This document shows, piece by piece, positions 53,662 through 62,478 of a DNA stretch of 64,000 nucleotides. The notes beneath the pieces were generated by a model that saw only the letters and a list, made by a program, of their open reading frames with translations, was not told the DNA's origin and did not search any database. Numbering within the stretch: position 1 is the stretch's first letter; each line of letters starts with the position of its first letter. Source of the DNA: JAVWMQ01 sp036646055 (lineage in GTDB: Bacteria; Bacillota; Clostridia; Peptostreptococcales; Anaerovoracaceae); contig JAVXMY010000003.1 of NCBI GenBank assembly GCA_036646055.1, positions 62,001 through 126,000 on the forward strand, read 5' to 3'. A program made the position numbers and the translations under genes.

Positions 53662-55027
53662 TTTTATCCTGCTTTTTTATTATATCATTGAGTAAATTTA
53701 TAAACTCCCTGTTAGTATATGTATCTTTAACAAATTTCTTGGATTCCTCTGGTTTGATATTAAACTCAATATATAGAAAATCACTAATATCTTTTTTATT
53801 TATTTTTTCATTTCTACCAAAATATTCTGTACCATCTTTTTTCTTATGAGTCTTTACAAAACTTCTCATAGCTGCTGTTTCAATAATATTAAAGTCTTCA
53901 TCTTTGTATGAAATATCCTCATAAGCACCATAGGTGTGATTATATCTCTCAAAATCGTAGTAATCTGCTCTACCATTTATAAATGTTGGAATATGCAACA
54001 TCTTAACAGTAATTGCCGCAAAAGATTCCCTAGTCAAAATTTCCTCATTTTTATATTCCCTTATATCATCGAAAATTTCAGGATAAAGATATCTAGCTAT
54101 TTCATAAGTTCCATCTACATATCTAAATGTATAGGAATCAATAAAATACCTATGCATCTCATAAACTCTTCCTTCTTTAATTGCTTTGAATTCCTTAAAG
54201 TTATCCTTTTGCTTTATTGAAATTAGAGAGGCTCCCGGTTCTTCTCCACCCTGAAGGGTTAAGTAAACATCAATCTTATCCTTATTTGCCTCTAAGTTTT
54301 CAATTCCATACTTAGCAAGTCTACCACTTGATTCATTACTTTTCAGTGGCCCTGCAACATTTTCTCCACCAGCATTTTCAATTGCAATATATGGTAAACT
54401 TCCTTTTGCAAAAGTTCTATATCCAATTTCAGAACCTTCAAAGAAAACGTCTGTCTTAACTTCATAGTTTTTAGTTTGATCCTTTAAATTATCAAGCTGA
54501 CTATGAAATTCCTTAAGCAAAGATTTGCATTTATCTTTTGTACCTGTAAGCATTGCTAGTTTTTCCATGTATATGTCAAAGTCTTCAAAGGATTCCGGTC
54601 TTAAAGAAACAACCTTAATACCTGCTGTTTCTATCCTAGTTACAAATGCCGGATATTTTGAATTGATTGATGGAGAAATTAACACTAAATCAGGTTTAGC
54701 TTCAATTATGCTCTTTATATCTGACTCTTCATCATAAACATACGAGGGTAGTTTAGTCGTTTCATATGGAAAGTTAGATGCTCGATTAACTCCGATAATT
54801 TTATCTCCCACACCTAAAGTAAATAAATTTTCAGTATGTTCATTAAAAAGACTTATAATTTTTTTATAAGGTCCATCCACCTCAATTTTATTTCCCACAT
54901 CATCAATAAACGTATTCTCGTCTACAATTGAAGTCCCTGACTCTGTTCCTCCAAGCTTAATACTAAATCCACTGCCTATTAGAAGTGCAAATAATATAAG
55001 CCATATAACCAATAATTTTTTCTGCAT
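53645..55027 (-). CDS. BtuF-like substrate-binding protein with degenerate SLH-like tail, no lipobox
   Basis: A 460-residue extracytoplasmic protein. The N-terminus (residues 1-20) is hydrophobic but has no lipobox cysteine, so it is either secreted or held by a signal anchor. The periplasmic-binding domain of the cobalamin/iron-chelate type (PF01497-like) is seen in IISLFNEHTENLFTLGVGDK and AKPDLVLISP. From about residue 335 a region resembling S-layer-homology (SLH) modules follows, with LTRESFAAITVKM, ETAAMRSFV and a degenerate last part. It is a paralog of the next gene, 8 bases away, with the same order of domains. Confidence 0.85.
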   Translation of the reverse strand: MQKKLLVIWLILFALLIGSGFSIKLGGTESGTSIVDENTFIDDVGNKIEVDGPYKKIISLFNEHTENLFTLGVGDKIIGVNRASNFPYETTKLPSYVYDEESDIKSIIEAKPDLVLISPSINSKYPAFVTRIETAGIKVVSLRPESFEDFDIYMEKLAMLTGTKDKCKSLLKEFHSQLDNLKDQTKNYEVKTDVFFEGSEIGYRTFAKGSLPYIAIENAGGENVAGPLKSNESSGRLAKYGIENLEANKDKIDVYLTLQGGEEPGASLISIKQKDNFKEFKAIKEGRVYEMHRYFIDSYTFRYVDGTYEIARYLYPEIFDDIREYKNEEILTRESFAAITVKMLHIPTFINGRADYYDFERYNHTYGAYEDISYKDEDFNIIETAAMRSFVKTHKKKDGTEYFGRNEKINKKDISDFLYIEFNIKPEESKKFVKDTYTNREFINLLNDIIKKQDKNDKSK

Positions 55028-55034
55028 TTTTCAC

Positions 55035-56480
55035 CTATTTAAATTTAGCTTTGAAATTTTCAAGTATCTTTATAACTTCATTTGCTGTAATAGTAGCCTT
55101 TGGATTAAAGTTTCCATTTTGTAAATCCATTAGCCCATTGTCCACAACCTTTTGTACTATTGTACCGTTCTTACACTGTCCAATATCACCAATATTCTTA
55201 TGTGTTTTAGCTGTCGATACATCACTCATAATGTACATAGTATCTGCAACCTCTTCTCTAGTAATTAATTTTTCTTTGTTAAAGAATTCCTTACCATTTT
55301 TTTCTTCACCTTTAACAAAAGTTTTCATAGCAGCAGTTTCTATGAAATCAAAGTTTTTATACTGCCAATCTATATCTTCAAACATACCATAAGTATGGTT
55401 GTAGTAATCTGTTTCATAATAATGAGATGATGCTGGAATAAATATTGGAGAATGGTCAAACTTAACTGTTAAAATCGCATAGTCCTCTCTATTTATCGGT
55501 TTATCTGATTTCAAATCACTATAATCATCCATTATTTCAGGATAAAAAGCTCTCGCCATTTCATTTACCCCTTTATAGTATCTAAATGTTGGAGATGATA
55601 TTATCTTTTCATTTAATTCTAATATCTTCCCTTCTTTCACTGCTTTAATAGACTTGAATCCTTCTCTTTGTGGAATGGAAATAATACTTCCCCCTGAGTT
55701 CATAGCTCCTCTTTGTGAAACATAAACATCAATATCTTCTGCATGTTCCATTATTTTTTCCACACCAAATGATGCAATTGTACTACCATTTTCAATTGGC
55801 TTTGCATCTGCTGCTAGATTTATTCCACCTGCAGTTACTATTGCTTTGCCTGGATTTGATTCTGGCGTTACTGTTCTATAATCAGTCTTGGTAGATTCAA
55901 AATAGGCAGTAATTTTATCATCTTCTTTAATGTCTTTAACTTTGTTATGAATTTCTTCAATTCTTTTTTCTTGTTTTTTTATTTCTGCAATGGCTTTATC
56001 TTCGCTACCTGTTAGCATGCCAAGAATTCTAACATACTTCTCAAAGTCATTGTTTGTTTCTGGATACAAGGAAACCACCTTTAAGCCTGCTTTTTTAAGA
56101 GCCTTAATATAGTCAGGATAGTTTCTATCAATAAAAGGTCTAATAATAACCAAATCAGGATTCAACGCAATTAATGGCTCCGGATCCGCTTTATAATCAA
56201 ATCTAGGTAGTTTAGCTGCCGCTGGAGGATAAATAGAAGTTTTATGAGCTCCAACTAATCTATCACCTTCCCCTAAGGCATATAAATTTTCTGTATGGGC
56301 TGAATATAAACTTACTATTTTTTCATAAGGCTTCTTTATTTCAAACTTTTCGCCCTCATCGTCAATAAAAGTTTTACTATCTATAATTTCACTTTTGCCT
56401 TCCTTTACTCCAAGGCTGCAGGAGCTTGCTAATATCATTGTAACTATTAATATTAACACTAACATGACTTTTTTATTCAT
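55035..56480 (-). CDS. BtuF-like lipoprotein with C-terminal SLH-like modules
   Basis: A 481-residue protein with a lipoprotein signal (lipobox ILASSC, Cys21), a BtuF-like binding domain (IVSLYSAHTENLYALGEGD, LNPDLVIIRP) and a C-terminal SLH-like region. Two SLH modules are recognisable: one around FEDIDWQYKNF to ITREEVADTMY, and another from IGDIGQCKNG to NPKATITANEVIKIL. Such modules usually bind cell-wall polymers, so the protein may be held both by lipid and by the wall. The binding domain suggests corrinoid, haem or metal-chelate capture. It begins after a hairpin that follows the lipoprotein cbiK. Confidence 0.87.
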   Translation of the reverse strand: MNKKVMLVLILIVTMILASSCSLGVKEGKSEIIDSKTFIDDEGEKFEIKKPYEKIVSLYSAHTENLYALGEGDRLVGAHKTSIYPPAAAKLPRFDYKADPEPLIALNPDLVIIRPFIDRNYPDYIKALKKAGLKVVSLYPETNNDFEKYVRILGMLTGSEDKAIAEIKKQEKRIEEIHNKVKDIKEDDKITAYFESTKTDYRTVTPESNPGKAIVTAGGINLAADAKPIENGSTIASFGVEKIMEHAEDIDVYVSQRGAMNSGGSIISIPQREGFKSIKAVKEGKILELNEKIISSPTFRYYKGVNEMARAFYPEIMDDYSDLKSDKPINREDYAILTVKFDHSPIFIPASSHYYETDYYNHTYGMFEDIDWQYKNFDFIETAAMKTFVKGEEKNGKEFFNKEKLITREEVADTMYIMSDVSTAKTHKNIGDIGQCKNGTIVQKVVDNGLMDLQNGNFNPKATITANEVIKILENFKAKFK

Positions 56481-56520
56481 ATTCTTTGCCTTTCAAATTC
56501 TCATTTTTGTTTAATAATAA

Positions 56521-56562
56521 GAAAAGATTCAACTAGTCATTGAACCAACGTTGAATCTTTTC
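56521..56562 (-). terminator. Hairpin between lipoprotein cbiK and the BtuF-like gene
   Basis: A perfect 13-bp stem GAAAAGATTCAAC/GTTGAATCTTTTC with a 16-base loop, followed on the minus strand by a weak T-rich tail (TTATTATTAA). It may end part of the transcripts or protect the upstream message. Confidence 0.55.
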
Positions 56563-56574
56563 CTAGTATTTAAT

Positions 56575-57453
56575 TTATTTAGCTTCTAACGCTGCGTGAG
56601 CATGTTTAACGAATAATTTCTGAATTTCAGGTAATTCGCCTAAGCCCTTAAGCATAACATCAACATCATAACCTTCAGCCTTTAATAGGTTCTTCCAGCT
56701 ATCAGCTTCGTCCCCTGCCATATCATTATGAGCATGGTCACCAGCTACAAGCATTGCAGGAATTAAAGTAACCTTACTGTAGTTATTAGCTTTTAGCTGC
56801 TTCTTAACTGTATCAAATGTAGGGAAACCTTCAACTGTTCCAACATATACATTTTTCATACCTTCATCTTTGAATACATAGTCTAACATACCGTAAGCAC
56901 TGTTTCCAGCATGGTGTGAACCATGTCCCATTAGAATTACTGCATTGTTTCCTTCGTCTTTAGGCATTTCTTTTTTCATTGCCTTAGTAAGTGCAATATA
57001 GTCCTCATATTCAGTTAATAGTGGAGAACTGATAGTTAACTTAGCAAACTTGTCTTTAAAAGGATCAAGTCCTTCTAACATTTCGTCCTTTTCAGCACCG
57101 TTGAAAATTAAAGTAGGTACTACTAAAACTTCTCCGTAGCCTTCTTTATAAATCTTTTCCATAGCCTGTTCAACATTATCAATATCTACTTTGTCTCTAT
57201 CTTTGTAAATATCAATAATTGTCTGAGCTGTAAATGCTCTGTAAAAGTCATAATCTTTGAATTCCTTTTTAACAACTTCTTCAGTTGCATCAATAGCTGC
57301 TTCTCTGTTTTCAATAAAACTTGATCCAAAGCTTACTACTAAAACAGCCTTTTTGTCAGAATTCTCATTCTTACCACTTCCACATGATGCCATTGCTAAC
57401 ACCATAACTAGCACAAGCCCTAAAGCTAGCACCTTCTTAATTGTCTTGTTCAT
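56575..57453 (-). CDS. cbiK: Sirohydrochlorin cobaltochelatase CbiK, lipoprotein form
   Basis: A 292-residue CbiK with a lipoprotein-type signal (MNKTIKKVLALGLVLVMVLA, then MASC with Cys24), so it should sit on the outer face of the membrane. The chelatase domain begins KAVLVVSFGSSFIENREAAI; the metal-binding histidine segment MGHGSHHAG and the later VAGDHAHNDMAGDEADSW are kept, which suggests that metal or tetrapyrrole binding is retained. Exported CbiK proteins are known in Desulfovibrio, where they bind haem. GGAGG lies 6 bases before the ATG. It is the first gene after the cobalamin riboswitch. Confidence 0.92.
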   Translation of the reverse strand: MNKTIKKVLALGLVLVMVLAMASCGSGKNENSDKKAVLVVSFGSSFIENREAAIDATEEVVKKEFKDYDFYRAFTAQTIIDIYKDRDKVDIDNVEQAMEKIYKEGYGEVLVVPTLIFNGAEKDEMLEGLDPFKDKFAKLTISSPLLTEYEDYIALTKAMKKEMPKDEGNNAVILMGHGSHHAGNSAYGMLDYVFKDEGMKNVYVGTVEGFPTFDTVKKQLKANNYSKVTLIPAMLVAGDHAHNDMAGDEADSWKNLLKAEGYDVDVMLKGLGELPEIQKLFVKHAHAALEAK

Positions 57454-57486
57454 TGTGAACCTCCTAGTTCCTCTCTAAATTAAGAG

Positions 57487-57519
57487 CAAAAAAATAGCGT
57501 CCTCAAATCACAAGGGCAC
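57487..57519 (-). terminator. Likely expression-platform terminator of the cobalamin riboswitch
   Basis: On the minus strand GTGCCCTT and GAGGACGC (57497-57519) pair with one mismatch and a 7-base loop, followed by TATTTTTTT. It sits between the aptamer and the lipoprotein cbiK start. Confidence 0.5.
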
Positions 57520-57730
57520 AGTTAAACAAAATATTTATTTTATTTCATTTACTCCATACACCCGTAGAGTTTTGAGTTCAACAGCAAAGGTTTTCTGACT
57601 CGAGTTTCAATAAAATTATCACCTTCCCAAATAATTTCAGTGGTATATAAATAATTTTTCTACTCTCACAGCGGCGGGAACCGTGTGGTTTTTTCCAACT
57701 TCCCTTTTAAGGTATTACTACCTAACTGTC
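57520..57730 (-). promoter_or_regulatory. Cobalamin riboswitch aptamer
   Basis: The minus strand shows the conserved parts of the B12 aptamer in order: AAAAGGGAAGTTGG with ACCACACGG, TTCCCGCCGCTGTGAGAG, the CCACTG box, TTTGGGAAGGTG, and a B12 box GAGTCAGAAAACCTTTGCTG. Exact ends are estimated. It lies directly upstream of the lipoprotein cbiK and has its own promoter, so cobalamin should shut down this half of the cluster. Confidence 0.93.
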
Positions 57731-57736
57731 ATCCCC

Positions 57737-57765
57737 ATTATACTTTTTTTTGAAAAAGTTTACAA
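57737..57765 (-). promoter_or_regulatory. Promoter of the riboswitch-controlled half of the cluster
   Basis: TTGTAA (57760-57765) and a perfect TATAAT (57737-57742) at a 17-base spacing on the minus strand. The -10 includes the stop codon of the cytoplasmic cbiK gene, and transcription would start just at the aptamer. Confidence 0.7.
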
Positions 57766-58547
57766 CCCCCCAAACAATCATTTATGTGGTTTTTATAAAC
57801 TTTTCTTACCTGAATATTTTCCCCTAGTCCTTCATCTATAACCTTAACTCTAAAACCTTGTTTTTCCAAGATATTCTTCCAGGAGTTTTCTCCTTCACCA
57901 CACATATCATTTTTAACATGTTCTCCTGCTACAACCATAAAGGGCATTAAGTATATCGTTGTAGGTCTAATGGCTTTCAATCTTGGAATAATATTTTCAA
58001 TCCTCATATTACCTTCTACTGTAGCCACTAAATAATTACCATAGCCCATAGACTCAAATATTTCCTCCAACTTTAAATATGCTAAGTCCCCATTATTGTC
58101 TGTACCATGTCCCATTAACAAAAGAACTTCTTCCTTATTAATGTGCCTAGTCCTATCTATAATAGCAGCACAAGCTTGTCTAAAATCCTTTTGACTTGAT
58201 AACAAAGGTTTACCTACTGTAATAATATTAAACTTGTCCTCAAAATCAGCTAATTGTTTCAATATTTTTTCATACTCCACCCCATTAATAACATGAGTAG
58301 GTTGTACATATACTTCTTCAATTCCCTCTTCATATAATTTTGCCATGGCAGATTTAACATTATCAATAGTTACATTTTCTTTCTTTTGGATACTATTAAT
58401 TATTCTTTCACTAGTAAAAGCTTTTCTAACTTGAAAGTTCTTAAACTCTCTTGCGATTTCCTTTTCTATAGCATCAATAGTTTTTTCTCTAGTTTCTTTA
58501 AAGCTTGTACCAAAACTCACAATAAGTATTGCCTTAGTTTTACTCAT
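57738..58547 (-). CDS. cbiK: Sirohydrochlorin cobaltochelatase CbiK, cytoplasmic form
   Basis: Inserts cobalt into sirohydrochlorin in the cytoplasm, the committing step of the anaerobic pathway. The 269-residue protein starts MSKTKAILIVSFGTSFKETR without a signal peptide, and has the metal-binding segments LLMGHGTDNNGD, VATVEGNM and VAGEHVKNDMCGEGENSW. The ATG at 58545-58547 follows GAGG by six bases; an in-frame TTG at 58557-58559 would use that site as codons. It lies just after cbiA, and its stop lies within the -10 box of the promoter of the next unit. It is a paralog of the lipoprotein form. Confidence 0.95.
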   Translation of the reverse strand: MSKTKAILIVSFGTSFKETREKTIDAIEKEIAREFKNFQVRKAFTSERIINSIQKKENVTIDNVKSAMAKLYEEGIEEVYVQPTHVINGVEYEKILKQLADFEDKFNIITVGKPLLSSQKDFRQACAAIIDRTRHINKEEVLLLMGHGTDNNGDLAYLKLEEIFESMGYGNYLVATVEGNMRIENIIPRLKAIRPTTIYLMPFMVVAGEHVKNDMCGEGENSWKNILEKQGFRVKVIDEGLGENIQVRKVYKNHINDCLGGCKLFQKKV

Positions 58548-58548
58548 T

Positions 58549-59937
58549 TTAAACCTCAACTTTATTTTTATATTCCAAACATTTATTTAAAAACTCTTTT
58601 GGTACATCTATATTACTGTAATAGTACATATGTGGGTATCCAGCAAACATATTATTTTTTGTGTGAACACACTTCCAATTTCTTTTGCCCGATGGCTTTT
58701 TCGCAAGTGCTGACTCTCCCGGATTTTCAGAATCCCAATAATGAAATTCATGTGCCTTGATTTCAGTTCCAGCTTTACCAATAACAGAGTCAACTTTGGT
58801 TTCTAAATTTATATAACCAAATCTACCAAGTTTGCCTGTTGGGATTGAACCACCTTCTATGGCACCAACCATAGTATATCTGTCTCCCTGTTCATCTTCA
58901 ATAAATTCATGAAGATACATAAATCCACCACATTCTGCAAGTACAGGTAAACCATTATGGATTCCCATAATTAAATCCCTTTTTAGGTTAGTATTTAATT
59001 CAAGTTCTCTAAGATGAAGTTCTGGATAGCCTCCTCCAAATAGTACACCGCAAGTACCTTCTGGCAAGGACTCATATTCTATAGGACTAAAGAACTCAAT
59101 CTCTGCCCCAAGTTCTCTCAAAAGTTCTAAATTATCTTCATAATAAAAACAAAAAGCTTCATCTCTAGCCACTGCAATTTTAGGTTTGCCATTAACTTTT
59201 TCGACTTTAATTTCTTCATTGTCAAAAGATAATTCTGGAGCAGAAGATGCCAACTCTATTAAGTAATCAAGATCCACACTTTCGCTTACTTGTTTTCCAA
59301 GCTCATCTATAATTTCTTCAAGATTCCCTATTTCCTCAGCTGTAATAAGCCCAAGATGTCTACTTTCCAAGGAACAGTTTCCCATATAAGGCAAGTAGCC
59401 TAAAACCTTAATCCCTAATTGCTTTTCAATTTCATCTTTAATCATTGGGTAAAGCATAGGTGAAATCCTATTTAAAATTACAGCCTTAATATTGCTGTTT
59501 TCTTTGTATGTGACAAATCCCTTTATTTCAGCCAATATAGAAACTGACTTTCCCTTACAATCTATTATTAGCACAGAAGGTGTTTTGGTCTTAACCGAAA
59601 GATCATATGCCCCAGCATCTGAAGTTATTGCACCGATACCATCATAATAGCCCATAACTCCCTCCATAAGGACAATATCTGCACTGACCGTGTTTTTCTC
59701 TAAAATATACTTTACAACATTTTCGCTAGAAAAAAACAAATCTAAATTTCTAGAAGGTATTTCTAGAATTTTCGAATGAAACATTGGATCAATATAATCC
59801 GGCCCACATTTAAAGGAATCTACCTCTAACCCTTTATTTTTTAGTGCTTTTAAGATGCCACAAGTTACAGTGGTTTTGCCACCACCGCTTCCTGTTGCCG
59901 TAATTAACACCCTTGGTACATTAAATTTTTTAATCAT
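58549..59937 (-). CDS. cbiA: Cobyrinate a,c-diamide synthase CbiA
   Basis: ATP-dependent amidation of the a and c side chains using glutamine. The N-terminal domain has a P-loop in ITATGSGGGKTTV, and the C-terminal glutaminase has GVLFGGGYPELHL, the nucleophilic cysteine in LAECGGFMYLHEF and the catalytic histidine in KAHEFHYW. Unlike CbiP in this cluster, its glutaminase is complete. I start at the ATG at 59935-59937; a TTG at 59941-59943 is possible since a GGAAAG lies before it. It follows cbiET after a few bases. Confidence 0.94.
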   Translation of the reverse strand: MIKKFNVPRVLITATGSGGGKTTVTCGILKALKNKGLEVDSFKCGPDYIDPMFHSKILEIPSRNLDLFFSSENVVKYILEKNTVSADIVLMEGVMGYYDGIGAITSDAGAYDLSVKTKTPSVLIIDCKGKSVSILAEIKGFVTYKENSNIKAVILNRISPMLYPMIKDEIEKQLGIKVLGYLPYMGNCSLESRHLGLITAEEIGNLEEIIDELGKQVSESVDLDYLIELASSAPELSFDNEEIKVEKVNGKPKIAVARDEAFCFYYEDNLELLRELGAEIEFFSPIEYESLPEGTCGVLFGGGYPELHLRELELNTNLKRDLIMGIHNGLPVLAECGGFMYLHEFIEDEQGDRYTMVGAIEGGSIPTGKLGRFGYINLETKVDSVIGKAGTEIKAHEFHYWDSENPGESALAKKPSGKRNWKCVHTKNNMFAGYPHMYYYSNIDVPKEFLNKCLEYKNKVEV

Positions 59938-59943
59938 ATCCAA

Positions 59944-61161
59944 CTACTTCTTTCCACAAGTTATTACAAACACTGGGTTTTGGCCATTCATCATGTTGTA
60001 TGAACCAATTTTCTTAACCTTTGTTGTCGCAACTTGTACTATATCTACATTCTCTAATTCAAATACTTTAATAACTCTCAACGCCTCAGCTAATGTCTCT
60101 AAAGCAATAGCGTTTACTGTTATTCTCACATTTGGATTTTTTTCAAGGAGAACCCTGAAAATTTCTTCCAAATTACCTTTACTGCCTCCAATAAATGCCT
60201 TAGTTGGAACTGGCAGATCAAGAAGAGCCTTTGGCGCCATACCGGAAATAACACTTAAATTCTGAAGTCCAAACTTAGCTTTATTTATATTCAAAAGTTC
60301 CACTGCTTCTTGATTAGTTTCAATAGCATAAACAAAACCCTTAGTCGCCTGCAAAGCCATCTCAATAGAAACAGAGCCTGTTCCCGCACCTATATCATAA
60401 ATTACATCACTTTCTTCAATACGCAACTTAGATATAGAAATGCTTCTAACCTCCTCTTTGGTCATTGGTACCTTACCACGAACAAATTCCTCATCTAATA
60501 TACCGTGAACTGCTGGTTTATTCTCTCTTCCATTAGGATTAATAATCAGCATAACTGACAAAGGATCAAAATCCGTATTGACAATTTGCTCTGCATTGCT
60601 ATGGAAAATAAATTCTTCGTCATAAGACAAATTAGTCCCAACAAAAACCTCAAGTTCCCCTAAACCACTGTCGGTTAACTCTTTGCAAATTCCACTCGGT
60701 GTATTATCTTTACTCAAAAGAATAAATGTTTTTTTGTTAGTAAGCACCTGAGAAACTGGATTTCCTTCTCTTCCATGAAGGGTAAAAACCCGCGCATCAT
60801 CCCAGCTTGTCCCTACCATGGCAGCAAAATACTGTAGTGAGCTTATTCCCGGGATTAAGTTTACATATGCATTATCGCAAGAATCAAACATCATAGCTTT
60901 TAGTTTTTTAGTACCACTAAAAAAGCCTACGTCCCCAGACATTAAAACAGCAATGTTTTCATTTTCTGGTCTCTTATTTATTTCTTCACATATTTCTTCA
61001 GGCCTTATTGCATTACAAATAGAAACCCCTTCTTTAGCAAAACCTTCAACCATTCGCTTAGCACCGATTAAAAATGTACAATTTTCAATTGTCTCTTTGG
61101 CCCAAAGTGTTAAGGTTGCAGGATTTCCCATTCCTATTCCTATGATATTTACTACTTTCAT
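59944..61161 (-). CDS. cbiET: Bifunctional cobalt-precorrin-7 methyltransferase / decarboxylase CbiET
   Basis: Methylates C5 and C15 and decarboxylates the C12 acetate. The N-terminal CbiE half (residues 1-195) has IIGIGMGNPATLTLWAKE and VLMSGDVGFFSGTKKL; the C-terminal CbiT half has the SAM-binding VIYDIGAGTGSVSIEMALQA and TKAFIGGSKGNLEEIF. The fusion equals CobL. A GGGAGAAG site lies upstream. It is followed by cbiA and preceded by hemL with a 24-base gap. Confidence 0.95.
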   Translation of the reverse strand: MKVVNIIGIGMGNPATLTLWAKETIENCTFLIGAKRMVEGFAKEGVSICNAIRPEEICEEINKRPENENIAVLMSGDVGFFSGTKKLKAMMFDSCDNAYVNLIPGISSLQYFAAMVGTSWDDARVFTLHGREGNPVSQVLTNKKTFILLSKDNTPSGICKELTDSGLGELEVFVGTNLSYDEEFIFHSNAEQIVNTDFDPLSVMLIINPNGRENKPAVHGILDEEFVRGKVPMTKEEVRSISISKLRIEESDVIYDIGAGTGSVSIEMALQATKGFVYAIETNQEAVELLNINKAKFGLQNLSVISGMAPKALLDLPVPTKAFIGGSKGNLEEIFRVLLEKNPNVRITVNAIALETLAEALRVIKVFELENVDIVQVATTKVKKIGSYNMMNGQNPVFVITCGKK

Positions 61162-61185
61162 AAACTTCTCCCTTGATTATTCAGC

Positions 61186-62478
61186 TTATACTCCAAAAAA
61201 TTCTGAAATACTTCCTAAGGTTTTATCTATTTCTGCTTCAGTATGTGCGTATGACATAAACATTGCTTCAAACTGTGCAGGTGCAATGTAACTTCCCTGA
61301 CCTAGCATATGCTTAAAGTAATCAGCGTACTTATTTACATCTGAACTTTTAGCTGTTTCAAAGTCAACTACATCAATGTCCGTAAAGAATAATGAACCAA
61401 TAGAACCAATCTTATTATATGTACATTTAGCTCCTGCTTTAGTTATAATTTCTTCTATGCCATTAAAAAGTTTATCTGTTAATCTATTAATTTTTTCATA
61501 AACTTCTTTGTGATCTCTTAAATATGTTAACTGTGCAATTCCTGCAGCCATGGCAACTGGGTTACCTGCAAGAGTTCCTGCTTGATAAACAGGTCCTAAA
61601 GGTGCAACCATTTCCATGATTTCTCTTTTGCCCCCATAGCATCCAACAGGAAGTCCTCCCCCAATAATTTTACCAAAAGTACTCATATCTGGTTTAACAC
61701 CAAGTAAAGTCTGAGCACCACCTGGATGAAGTCTAAACCCTGTAATTACTTCATCAAAAATCAAAACTGTTCCATTGGCAGTACAAATTTCTCTTAAATC
61801 TTCTAAGAAACCTGGCTTTGGAAGTACAACTCCCATATTTGCTGCTACCGGTTCAATAATTACTGCTGCAATTTCGTCTTTATTTTCTTCAAAATGCTCC
61901 TTTACGGAATCAATGTTATTGTAAACCGCTAGTAGAGTGTCCTTAGCTGTACCCTTTGTAACACCTGCACTGTCTGGCTTAGCTCCACCATCATAAATTA
62001 GTCCAGATCCTGCTTTTACTAACAGTGCATCATGGTGTCCATGATAACATCCTTCAAATTTAATAACCTTCTCTCTATTTGTATATCCTCTTGCCGCTCT
62101 AATTGCACTCATTGTTGCTTCAGTACCTGATGTTACCATTCTCATCATTTCCATAGAAGGAACCATTTCCTGCATTAGTTTAGCCATGTTAATTTCAATT
62201 TCTGTTGCAGCTCCGTAGCTTAAGCCTAATTTGACTCTTTCGTTTACTGCTTCTCTAACTACATCACTGTTGTTTCCCAAAATCATAGGACCCCATGAGC
62301 CAATATAATCTATATATTCATTTCCATCAACGTCATAAATATATGCTCCATTGGCCTTTTCAATAAATCTAGGAGTATCCTTTACTGCCTGAAAAGCTCT
62401 AGCCGGACTATTTACTCCACCTGGAATATATTTTTTTGCTTCTTCAAATAGAACCTTTGATTTGCTTACATTATTCAT
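61186..62478 (-). CDS. hemL: Glutamate-1-semialdehyde 2,1-aminomutase
   Basis: PLP-dependent second step of the C5 pathway, giving 5-aminolevulinate. The enzyme has the full 430 residues, with GVNSPARAFQAVKDTPRFI at the N-terminus, CYHGHHDALL, and the PLP lysine in STFGKIIGGGLPVG (about residue 267). The start overlaps the hemB stop by one base (TAATG). Confidence 0.97.
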   Translation of the reverse strand: MNNVSKSKVLFEEAKKYIPGGVNSPARAFQAVKDTPRFIEKANGAYIYDVDGNEYIDYIGSWGPMILGNNSDVVREAVNERVKLGLSYGAATEIEINMAKLMQEMVPSMEMMRMVTSGTEATMSAIRAARGYTNREKVIKFEGCYHGHHDALLVKAGSGLIYDGGAKPDSAGVTKGTAKDTLLAVYNNIDSVKEHFEENKDEIAAVIIEPVAANMGVVLPKPGFLEDLREICTANGTVLIFDEVITGFRLHPGGAQTLLGVKPDMSTFGKIIGGGLPVGCYGGKREIMEMVAPLGPVYQAGTLAGNPVAMAAGIAQLTYLRDHKEVYEKINRLTDKLFNGIEEIITKAGAKCTYNKIGSIGSLFFTDIDVVDFETAKSSDVNKYADYFKHMLGQGSYIAPAQFEAMFMSYAHTEAEIDKTLGSISEFFGV

